DNA from: Romanomermis culicivorax
Taxonomy: Eukaryota > Nematoda > Enoplea > Mermithida > Mermithidae
NCBI GenBank assembly: GCA_963922205.1
Contig: CAWUHX010000119.1
Location: 806,001-870,000 of the forward strand
Reading direction: 5' to 3'
Length of the DNA: 64,000 bases
Shown one piece after another: positions 21,330 through 33,300 of the stretch (position 1 is the stretch's first letter; the number at the start of each line of letters is the position of its first letter). A program made the position numbers and the translations under genes. A model generated the notes under the pieces. The model did not search any database, was not told where the DNA came from, and saw only the letters and a program-made list of their open reading frames with translations.

Positions 21330-24300
21330 GTAAGTCGCAAGATGATGCCTACGTATAACTACGTTTACATATGAAAAATGAAGATTTTTTACATGTTCTC
21401 GAGCTGATTGGGGATTTGGTTTCACAAAAAAAAACGGAAAAAGAGACTTTCCTGACGAAAAAATATGTTGTTCGAAAAAAACCGTACTACTCCTCCATGC
21501 CTGTGACGATGATGAGAAAATCAAGATTTTCATTTTAAAATTTTAGTCCTCATCATGTAACAGTATTCTAAAACATTTTTAGGATCAGTCTTAGATATAT
21601 TTTATGCATACTTTTGTGCGTTCATTTCATGTCATATTATCCTGACGTACCTGAATTGTATCGGGTTGGGGGACCCTCCCCCAACTCGAAGAAATTGGGC
21701 AAAAATAGCTTTTCTCGGCTTTTTTAGGAAATTTTTTGAAAGTTTCGTTTTTTTTCGATAATTTTGCGGACCAGTCAAACGGTCTAATTGAGAAAAAAAT
21801 TTCAGCCTACCATGCAGGTTTATTGTCTACTAACCGATTTCTTACCTTCTGAGGCTCATTCGAAATGAATATACTATAGAAAAAGAAATATACAAAAACT
21901 TCTGTGCATGCACAAAATTTTCTCCAATCAATTTTCTCCATTCTTCCGAAGAAAAATCTCTCACTTCACTCCAGCTTCGGTGATGCGATAGACAAGCAAA
22001 TTTGGAGCAAATAAAATCCTAACGTGAACCCGAAGAATCTGCTACTAAGTTCCATATAATCTACGGCTCGGTAGAAAATGCTTAAAATATAAAATAGTTC
22101 TTGCTTTCTAAATTTATTATTTGGAAGCATTTTGAGAAAAACAGACTATATGTTTAACGGTTAAAACTCAGTTTAACAGAATCTGCTTTCGGGAAACTGA
22201 AAAAATTTTAAATCGGATTATGACCCTCGTTGAACTGAGTTTGACGATAAACGGTCTTCGAGAAACCCGCCCAATGTCCACAAAGCCCTATTCAGAAATG
22301 AAAAAGCCTAGGATTTTTGTCGCCGACAATCGACGACAGTCGGCAACTCTAACGAATGAATAGAATAAATGGGCAATTTGCAGAAAACTCAGAAGTGAAA
22401 AAATCCTAGATTTTTGTCACCGACAATCGGCGACAGTCGGCGACTGCACTTCTGAATTGGACTTAAGAGTAAGCGTTCATCTCTAATGCCATGAAACGCA
22501 CAGTTCTAAACTTTGATGGAGTTCGAGAGCTCATAGAATGGTGTGAGATCTTTGACCTTTCCGCGAAAAAATATTTCTCATGTCATCGATGTGATTTGCC
22601 ACACGTCGATATCATACATGTAAAGGGGCTTCGAGGTCCGGGGTGGGGAGTCGGACGACATTCTTGGGGCCGGGGTCTTTGGAAAAAAATGCGATTTTTT
22701 CACTAAAAAAGTCCGGCAACGGTTAAAAAAAGTAATTTTTGTCTGAAAAACCGTAAAAAAATGTATCAATTCTGCGAAACACCGAAAAAATTGACATTTT
22801 GGACCATTTTTTGTTTAAAGATAGACATTTTCCAATATTTTTTCGACCAAAAGTATGGGGATCCCTATGACTATCATATGGCTAGCCATAGGATAGGCAA
22901 AATCCTTGGGTTCACCCAATAGCTGACCACATGGCCGACGATTTCTGGGGGGTAGGTTTCCCATAGCACTCTCCATACATGCACAGCATAGAAATTCTGC
23001 TGGGGGTCAGCCAGGACAGGGCGTGGAATACTGTTTTTTTCGTTCTTAATAACGGAAAAAAATCTTAGATAGGTCTTCTAACATCCAAGCAGCATATTCT
23101 CCATTTTATATTAGTCAGATATGTGAAACTATTTGCCTAGACTGCACGTTTTAAGGTTTTAATGTTACTTTTTTGGACTTCAAATATGCTGTTTAGAAAA
23201 ATTGTTAAACTACGGCATCATTTTCATTTTTATGACGACTTTCTCGTCTCTCTTGCTCATTTTCCTTCGTCATCTTCTCGATCATTGCTGGGGTAGTCAA
23301 ATCTGCTGGGGTCAGCAAGAATCAGCTGGGGGTCAATCAAAGTCTGCTGGGGGTCAAAACCCCCCAAAACCCTCCCACGTGCATGTGTGGCACTCTCCCC
23401 GATTACATGTATGGTCCATATATGTTACAGTTCTTGAGATCAGGTATAAGCAATCTTTTGAATTTTCAAAGTAAAGAAGGTCTATAGGCAAAAAGGGCAG
23501 TGTTGGGTGCTGTGGACTATCGAAGGCATTATAGCCCATGCGATTCAGTATATACACTTGTTTACCCCCCTCCTTTGTTGAAAAATTAATAAGTTATGAA
23601 TATTTTAGAAGGAAATGACGACCAGAAAGCATTATGCCTGCTGGCGTTAGGCAAGAAACTTCCAAACATGCTCGGGAACTTTGTGCCCGTATGCGACGAC
23701 AATGGCGACTTCCGACCTAAGCAGTGCTCTACCAGTCAAGGTCAGTGTTGGTGCGTCGACCCGAAAACTGGACAGGAAATTGAAGGTTCGCGGACGGGAC
23801 CGGGGAGATTCTTGGACTGCTCAGGTTAGTCCTTTCAGTGTTTGCAAGAAGTCCCATGAAAATATTGCAGAACAAGTTATCGAGCAGCCGAGGCCGATTT
23901 CTAAACTGTGTTTTGGGACACCTTGAAAGGATGCAAGATTTCCAAGTAGGATGTCATTTTTATATTAGTATTCTTAGTATTCTGATTCACTGCGTTTTAA
24001 ATTATTTTTATTCATAAAAAGACCATACGTTGGAAGAAAGGAAAATCTGGTGGGGGTCAACAAAATTTTAAACAAACTTCAACCACACATATCCGCTAAG
24101 AGTGCAGTTTATCTTTTTAACCGCAGAAAAACATGAGGATGCGAAGGGCCAGAATCATTGGAAAAACATTCTTATGATGACGTCGATTTGAACAGAACTG
24201 AGCCGATATCTGAGCGCTCCAATAACCTGATTAATCTTGACCACTTAATCAGGTTATTGAAGGAAGTTTTTAGCTGTTCTTTTGCCGCTCACTGACAAAA

Positions 24301-27300
24301 AACATCTTCTGTTGATCACAATAACAAGTTTACTATACTTCGTTCGTTTTGAAATGATCGACGCAGCGATCCTATCCAAGTAAGTTCAATAATAGAGAAA
24401 AAACTAGTAAGCTTATTTTTGTAATCAATGAAATAATTTTTTCGTCAGTAAGCAGCAAATAGAACAGCTGAAAATTTCCTTCAATAATCTGGTTAAGTGG
24501 TCAGAATTTCTCGAGTAGCATTCAGGTATTGACGCAGTTCAGTTCAAATTGACAGTGGATAAGCATGATGTTTTTTCAATGATTTTGGGCTGTTCCATTT
24601 TCATAAATAAAATTATTGTTTCTCAACAGTATAAAGTTTTCAAAGTGAAATTTTCGTATCAAATTGAACATACTCTTTTGGTTTTCGTTGCATCTATCCT
24701 TTTAAATTAAATGGACTATAATTTATTTGAACTGCATTTCATGGGATCACTGCATCTATTATTTCAAAATGACTGGAGTGTAGTCGCATTTGGTAGATTC
24801 AGCTGATACATAAATACCTCATGTGATAAAATACTGACTTTACACTTCTACGAAATTATAACCTTTCAAACTTTATTGAAATTCAGAACCAGTAGTGAAA
24901 AGCTTTTACTGTAGAAAAGAAACTGAGTGAGAATTGTGAGGCCAAAGAACTGTCTCGACCCCTCTTTTCTACTCGAGAAATTTTGATAATTCAGCCACAG
25001 TAATAAGCCTTATTAGTTTTTCCTGTTTATCTTGCTATCATGAGATTGCGGCATCTATTATTTCAAAATAAAATCACATAAGCATTATTGTACTTTTCAA
25101 AATAACGTATCTATCGAGTGAATGTCATTAAATATGCTTCGGCAGTTACTGAGATGAGGTATAGATAAGATTTTTATGTTTTGCCACATTTATGCTAATT
25201 TTCTTGTAAGTAAGGCTTGAGAGAAAAAATTACTAATGTACTCATGTTGTTATGGAATATCGGATATACTATAACACGTATTATTTCAGAATTCACATCC
25301 CTGAGGTACTTACTACAGGCCTTTAGGTTGGCCCGTTTTTCGGAGCACCCTGTATCAACTTCCAAATTTTAAGCAAATTCAAAAGGGTCTTGCCGCGATG
25401 AACTCATGCAGGTATTGAACAAAAGCGTGGCACCGGACACCTTCGTCCCGTCTTGCATCAACAATGGTTTGTACAGCTCGACGCAGTGTCACGAATCGAT
25501 CGGGCAGTGTTGGTGCGTTAACGTCGATACTGGCGCCGAAATTTCCGGCACTAGAACCAAGGCTGGCTCCGAAACGACGATCGATTGCTTGCAGTGTTAG
25601 AAATGAGCTGCTAAATGAAATCTTTAGAATAATCAAACTATTCTCCTTCTTCAGATGAAAAAGTGCGTTGTCCGAATGGTCAGCCGTTAGAAGAACGAGA
25701 TTGTTCGATGGACAATCCATGTCCGACCGGTTTCACATGTCACTTGATAACCCTGAGTCCGGAAAAAGCAGGTTGCTGTCCCGCGTGTAAGATTGACAAA
25801 ATTAGTGTGAGAGAAACGCGCTGGCAGATCCGCGTGCAAATCTGATTTTAGTCAGAAAATTTTTTCATTAATTACGGTAATAAGCTTACGACACGATTTC
25901 TGAGACGTTCTACTTTCCCTATGATAAGTTGATAATTAATCATATCTCAAAATGAGATATTTTGGGTAGTTTTATGCGCTGAGTTCCATGGTATCATTGA
26001 TTTTGCTTGAAAACGAAAATTGATGCCGCTACAGTATGCCAAAGTTTGAAAATTGATCTGTTTTTGGTACTTTTCAGTGGTCTTGCTAGCCAAGTGATAT
26101 TACAGGATTGGATTGATCTTATTTGATGAATGAATATAAATTTTGTAGAGGAAAAAACGAGCTTTGTTCTAGTATAAGATTCACGGTAAATAATTGCATA
26201 TTACACTTTTCATAGAGTTTAAAGTGTCGAAAATGAGCCGTCAAAATTGAATAAATTTTGTTTATTGGCACTTCCGAGCACTTTCCCATCAGAAGCCACA
26301 GAATTTTGATTTCTCATTTTATAGCTCAAGCATTTTTATTGTATTGGTTAAATTTTCATCAAAATTTTTGTACCATTTTGGGAGCTGCACAGATCTGAAG
26401 AAGGCATACTATAAAAATTTCTCCAAAATCATTGCATTTTCCTGGTGGCTCTTGTCTGCAACTTGTGATACATTTATTATCTCTACTATAGAATTATCAA
26501 GTGACTAACAGACTATAATTGATGTACTAATTGTTCCAAAAACACACATTTTACACTGTCCAAGAGAGTTTAAACAGTCGAAAATGAGAAGCAAACATGA
26601 AGAAATACCCATTTAGGGGAACTCCCGAGCACCTTCTCCTGCGATGCCGCAGAATTTTATCTTTTTATTGTTTCGTTCACACATTCCTACAGTAGATATG
26701 AAACCAGCATCGGGATTCGAATACCCCTTGAGGAGAAACACATATCCAAAGAAAGCAAAATCCTGAAAATTTCTCAAATTTTTTTTGGCATTTTTGTGTT
26801 TTCAAGAAGTTGGTCCATCATCTCAGTGCTGGAAACAGAATATATATTAAGAAGGTCACAACTTTTTGGACACGTTGTAGCAAAACAGTAATTTATGATT
26901 TTAACTGCATTTTCATTTACTTGATAAATTTTATTCAATTCCGATGAGTCACTGATCCAATAGAATGAAACAAAGCCCCGCCAAATCAATTCTCACTAAA
27001 GCAATTTCGAGTCATTGACCTGAAAGGACGGTAAAAGCCCCCACCCAATCAAATCTTACAAAATCTATCTTATTCACGTGAAAAAGACCATCACAAAGCT
27101 CGCTGTGTGAATTGTTCCAGTGAACTTCAGATCAGAATTAAGCATAATAAATTTCTTCATCTCTCTGTTCTAAGCATATCGGAGTGCATAGATAAAAAGA
27201 CGTGCACCAACCATAGGTGTACGGCCGTGATATAAGAATTTTTTTTTGATCCTACAACAATGTGTACTGTACCAAAGATGTAGGATACTCTGAAAGGAGC

Positions 27301-30300
27301 AACATAAGGAAAGAAATCCGGGCAAAATCAACAGGGTCTCAGAAAATTTGGAAAAACGTGTAAAAGTAGACAAAAATACCCCTTCAAGGGTTGTCAAAAA
27401 CTGTTGGGCCAAAAATCTAGATGCTTTTTAGGTAGGTGTGATTGGGGCCGCGTTTCTTCGATTAATTTATGAAGAAATTCCAAACAGGTTACTCTGCATG
27501 AGACGATAGTAACCCAAATTTCGAGTTAAAACTTTCCTTAGTCCTGCATTCGTAATTAGTCTAATTTAAAAATGAAGATATACAAAATATTGTTCGCCAT
27601 GAGTGTTACCCATATGCTAAAAAAGTAGTGCAGAATCCATAAACCAGAAGTACAGGACTCTCAAACAACTGAAATTTCCTCTACCACTCGAGTCCTGTCA
27701 CTCAGGTTTTCCGAACCATGTTGCTAATAACTTGACGTTTTCAAATTTTTGCAATCACATCGACATCATTTTGATGCCGATCGAGTGGCAATAGCTTGAT
27801 TTGTAAAATCGTAAGGCAAAGGTTTGATGCAATACCATCTGTTGTAGTGGTGCGCCCGGCTGTTCATTACGCGGCACGCACCGCACTCACCACCACCACC
27901 ACTACAACCACAATTTCCGAACGATCTATGTGGCTTAATTAACGCATTTGGCAGTGCGTCTGCCTTGAATGCTGAAGGTCGAGGGTTCGAAACATTCACC
28001 GAGCGTTGTTTTTTATGGGTTTGGGCATACGACATATCCTCATATCTTTGGAAATTTACTGATTGAATTCGGCCCCATGCACACCTATAAAATATTTAAA
28101 TTTTGGACCTAGCAGTTTGCAAGATTCTAAAGGGGGGATGTTGTTGCCTATTTTTACATCTTTTTTCAAATTTTCAGAAACCCTGTTGATTTTAAGGCCC
28201 GGGTTATTATACCTGTATTGCTCATTTCAGGGTACTCTACATCTTTGATACAGTGCACTCTATTGTAGGATCATTATTAATTTTTCTCAAATGATGGCAG
28301 CCCCCTATGTATTTATTTGTATGGTGCCAACGTGCCAATAACAATCAATTGAAAGTCGCTGAAGTTGAGAAGTGGTCTCCTACAGTTCATATTGCAGTAA
28401 ATTTCAGATCAGAATTGAGCCGAATACATCCGTCATGTTTGTCTGATGAAAAAAGATCAATAGAAAAATATTAAAAAAATATCCGGCAAAGTGTCAGTGT
28501 ACTGCATTATTTTGAACTGGCGGAATTGGAGCCAAAATTTTATACGAAATTATGGCAGACTCGTTAAGTCTATTCAATAATATTTTCATTCACGATACTC
28601 TTTCTATTCCAATCATTTCAAAATTTCCGAAATTCATTTGATCTCTAATGGGGCTGTGTTTGTCTAAACTGCGACCACTGCTTCAATCATTTCTAAATGA
28701 ATGGTGTGTGTTAGTCGACCAGGTAACAGGAAACTATTGACAGATCATAATCCAATCTTTCATGTCATATCAACTTGACTAACTATTTTTTACTTTATAT
28801 TAAGATAGATGTCAATTGATTGTTTCAGCAAATACAGCGAATTCCTAAACGTAGAGAAAACAAAAATTTGTTACATCAAATTCATTTGTGTCGATTCTTG
28901 TATTTATATGTATGACTGACTAAAAAGAAATAATCAACCGCAATAAGAAAATATTTTAGTTTTCAGTGAGCAATTTGCTGCTTATGTTAGCTGTGCAATT
29001 CTATTAGTAATTACAGTATTTCCAGTATTAAATATTACTTCAAATTTTTGTAGATAAAAAACACAAAGTAAGTGCTCATTTCTTTTCAAATAAGTCCTTT
29101 ACCGAAGATTTTCCGATGGTTTGCTGTATGAGTAGAAAAAAATCATCATTGCTGATTTAGATTCGTCATTTGCTCATGAGATACTTTTCATATGTTGCAC
29201 CTTAAAAAAGAATCATTTCCTTAAATCTATATGACAAACGTGAAATGAGTTGCAAATACAGAAATCAAACTGCTATGCACACAGCAATCTTTATAATTTT
29301 TCTTTTCCAGGCGAATGCGATAGACTTTGTGAGGTTTGATTAAGCAGAGGGGTCGTATCATCCTTTTAGATCAGTGATCCAACAGAATTGAACAAAATTT
29401 ATCAAGTAGATGAGAATGCAGTTAAAATCTACTATTTTGTTAAAACATGTCCAAAAAGTTGTGGCCTTCTTACTATAAATTCTGCTTCCAGTATTGAGAT
29501 AATGAAACAACTCCTTGAAAACACAAAAATGCCAAAAAAAATTTGAGCAATTTTCAGGATTTTGCTTTCTTTGGATATGTCTTTCTCTTCAAGGGGTATT
29601 CGAATCCCGATGCTGCTTTCACATCTACTGTCGGAATGTGTGAACGAAACAATAAAAAGATAAAATTCTGCGGCATCGCGGGGGAAGATGCTCAGGAGTT
29701 CCTCTAAATGGGTTTTTTCTTTATGTTTGCTTCTCATTTTCGACTGTTTAAACTCTCTTGGACAGTGTAAAATCTTTTTTTGTGGAACAATTAGTACATC
29801 AAACTATAGTCTGTCAGTCACTTGATAATTCTATAGTATAGATAATAAATGTATCACAAGTTGAAGATAAAGGCCACCAGGAAAATGCAATGATTTCGGA
29901 GAAATTTTTATAGTATGCCTTCTTCAGAGCTGTGCAGCTCCCAAAACGGTACAAAAGTTCTGATGAAAATTTAACCAATACAATAAAAATGCTTGAGCTA
30001 TAAAATGAAAAAATAAAATTCTGCGGCTTCCGATGGAAGGTGCTCGGAAGTGCCAATAAACAACTTTTTTCCAATTCTGACGGCTCTTTTTTGACGCTTT
30101 AAACTCTATGAAATAGTGAAGTATGCAATTATTTATTGTAAATATTATACCAGAAGAAAGCTTGTTTTCTCCCCTGTAAAATGAATATTCAGTCATCAAA
30201 TAAGATCAATCAAATCCTGAAATATCGCTTGCCTAGCAAGACTAGTGAAAAATGCCAAAAAAGATCAATTTTCAAAGTTTGGCATACTGTACCGGCATGA

Positions 30301-33300
30301 ATTTGCGTTTTCAAGCAAAATCAATGATACCATAGAACTCAGCGCACAAAACTACTCAAAATATCTCATTCTGAAATATGATTAATTTTCAACTTATCAT
30401 AGGTCAATGTAAAAAAAGGTGGAATCTCTCAGAAATCGTGTCTTGATAGTTTTTTCCGCATTGAACTTACTTTCATGGGATCGCCGCATCGATCATTTCA
30501 AAATTAATGGAGTTTATACATCCCCAAGGTCTAAAATGTTGTTGGGGTAAAATTACAATTTTCACCAGGCAGTGCCTCCGTGACCGTTTTTGGGTCGCTG
30601 TGTCCATATATGCACAGCATAGAAATTCTGCGGGGGGTCAGCCAGGACAGGGGGTGGAATACAAATTTTTTTTTTCATTCTTGATAATGAAAAGAAAGGT
30701 CTCAGAAAGTCTTCTAACATCCAAGCAGCATATTCTTCAACCTATGTTAGTCAGATATGTGAAACTATTTGCTTAGACAGTACTTTTTAAAGTTTCCATG
30801 TTACTTTTTTGGAATCAAGTATGATTTGTTTAGAAAAATTGTCAAACTACAAAGTCATTTCCATTTTTATGAAGACTTTTTTTCTCTCTTGCTCATTTTC
30901 CCTCGTCATCTTCTCAATCATTGCTGGAAAAGTTAAATCTGCTGGGGGTCAACAAGAATCTGCTGGGGGTCAATAAAAATCTGCTGGGGGTCAAAACCCC
31001 CCAAACCCCCCCCCACGTGCATGTATGGCTGTGTCTCGTCACGGGGTGCTGGTTGCATGATTCCGACCTCTATGGCATCGTGATATACTATTTTTCTGTC
31101 TCTGCTCTGATGCTGTTTTTCACTTGTGAAAACAGCTTACTGGGCTATAGCCCATCCGTTGTCAAATGAGCGTCGAAATGCAAAAATATCCAAAAAACCG
31201 TGGCCGGTGATGACCGTGCGTCGTGAGCCTAAATTTTATTTTTAGTCGTAGTCATACTGCTACAGTCAATCTGAAAAAAATGAGGTCTATTTGTTATTTG
31301 CATGAGTATTTTTTTCTTCGTGAGGCTCGTTTCATAATAAATAGAGTATTGTACTGATGCTTCAACTACACGCTACTTTTCCATCACGACCCTGGAATTC
31401 TTCGCTCCCTTAATTTTTGTCGCACTAATTCATAACCACATATTCTACGAGTACTATAAGTGCTCGGGTATGGCCCACAAGCGCGCGCGAAAACGTTATT
31501 TCTGCCCTATCATATTAAAACTGCCTGTGAGAGAAGGCGTATAATATGCTAATGAAGTCTCGACTTTTTTAATTAAAAATAAAAACCAAAAATACAACTA
31601 AGAACTTCAACAAAACAACAGTACATGCGAAAATTTGTCTCTATCGTTGAGTTTCGACGGATCAGTGACAGAAATCATGGATTTTTGTGTCTGTGTCTCT
31701 GTATTTTGGTGTCTGTATCACAGGTATGTTCGACATCTTGTTGGTCAAAAGTCACGGGTGGTTATGGCCGATAATTGAATGAAAATGATTTTTGTTAACT
31801 TTTTAGAGTAAATAAAATCTCAAACGTTAGCATAGATTAAATCGCAGACTGCAGAGTTTGAACATTACCATACATTAACAAGGGTTTTTAGTATGGTGCT
31901 AAAGTGAGAAATTTTAAAAAAAGTTCGAGAAGAAAGTTGAAGATATCACAAAATTATGGTGGAAAATCAAAATCGTCATTTTCACAAATAACAACTTCGT
32001 TAATATCCTCATTGTCTTCATCACTTTTGCTTAGTGAATGATTGTGGCTCGAATCTAGATCGTCTTCGGCTCTAACCTCAAGAACGCTAGTTGAATAATT
32101 CGAAAACAACTGTTTTGACATATGCCAAGTTTACACAAATTAGTAATAGTGAGGAAGAAATATAATTGTACGTTTTCTGAAAAAAAACAATCGAGAACCT
32201 ATATTGAAGTTGGAGCGCAAAACATGTGAACTTTTATCCGAACAGAACATGACCGGCGATTCCTAAAAGTTTTACTGTCAAACTAACCATTGAACTTGTC
32301 GGTTAAATAACCAAGTGCATAGTAAGAATGAGCTAATTTAATTAGAATCAGATGAGTGCCTTAAAGGCCCTGTCATACTTCACCACGAGGCACCCGCGCG
32401 GCGCCGCTTGTCCTATTCATACTAAAGAGCGGTGCCGGCCGGTGCCGCCTGGGAACTATGAATAGATTTTTCTAATTTTTGCTGCGCAGCGCGGTAAGTT
32501 TAACTCAAACGAAATTTTCGAACAACTCATGTGTTATAAAGCTGTAAAATATTGTTGCAATAACATATTGATGTATACTATAACATCTGTATATGCAGTT
32601 CAATCATATTTTTTACATGAATCGTGAATTATGACACTTTTCAGGTATTATTTTATCATGCCTCTTAATAATACATTCACAACATAGAAAATCTGTGGGG
32701 ACTCAGCCAGTACAAGCAGCATGTTTTTCTAACATCCAAGCAGCATGTTTTTCAACCTATATTAGCGAAATATGTGAAATTATTTGCTTAGACAGCATTT
32801 TTTAAAATTTTAACGCTTCTTCTTTGAATCAAGTATGCTTCGTTTGGAGAAATCGTTTAACGACGGTATCATTTTCATTCTTATGATGACTTTCTCTTCT
32901 CTCTTGATCATTTTTTCGTTCGTCATCTTCTCAATCATTGTTGGGGGGTGTAAGATCTGCTGGGCGATCAATACCTCCAACCTCTCCCCCGCTACATTTC
33001 GAAAAAATTCATCCTGCATTCTGAAAAATCCATGATGGACAAGTTTTGGCCATGCACTCAGAAATTTGTCCTGTAATTTTATGCCAGAGGTATTATTAAT
33101 GACGTTTTCACAAACAGATTTTCGGAAGTATTGGAAATATGTATGGTTCGTTTTTATAAACTCTTTGTAAATTGAAAAATGGACAAAAAAGTTCGACCAC
33201 CTTCAAAATCGTTCACAAACCGTTTATTAAAGGATTTTTGGAGTAAAAAATTCGTGAGGATTGGTTGAGCAGACTGTAAATTATAGAAATATAGAGTGAT

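Larger units (their letters stand above)
22490..23580. repeat. Family D copy split by a nested MITE
   Basis: 22490-22612 and 23414-23580 are the two halves of one family D copy (CAGTTCTAAACTTTGATGGAG; then CAGTTCTTGAGATCAGGTATA, GTGGACTATCGAAGGCATTATA). The homologous uninterrupted order is seen at 1200-1360 and 11050-11530. Confidence 0.8.
21330..23608. other. Intron 1 of gene 1, repeat-filled
   Basis: Contains a GC-containing duplicated inverted repeat (22310-22350 and 22405-22450, word GCCGACAATCG...GACAGTCGGC), a MITE tip at 22080-22150, and the three-level nest at 22490-23580. The acceptor is GAATATTTTAG. No exon was recognised inside, though a short one could be missed. Confidence 0.6.
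25860..30500. mobile_element. 4.6-kb long inverted repeat (foldback) element
   Basis: The left arm, 25860-27005, is the inverted copy of 29325-30450. Examples: GGTATCATTGATTTTGCTTG at 25990 against CAAGCAAAATCAATGATACC at 30313, and CTGATCCAATAGAAT near 26950 against its inverted form near 29375. The right outer tip (30450-30500) carries the GATCGATGCGGCGATCC word seen at the ends of other elements. The spacer holds an inner inverted repeat and a tRNA-like sequence. No transposase frame is seen. The outer ends are set by eye to within tens of bases. Confidence 0.85.

Noticed and set aside
20993-21358. 121-codon frame as a whole protein
   Set aside because: Only its last part (from ATG 21272) makes sense, as a signal-peptide exon ending at GTAAGT; the upstream part lacks a start and a motif.
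27915-28005. Functional tRNA-Ser(UGA)
   Set aside because: No long variable arm, D-arm region expanded and acceptor ends unpaired.
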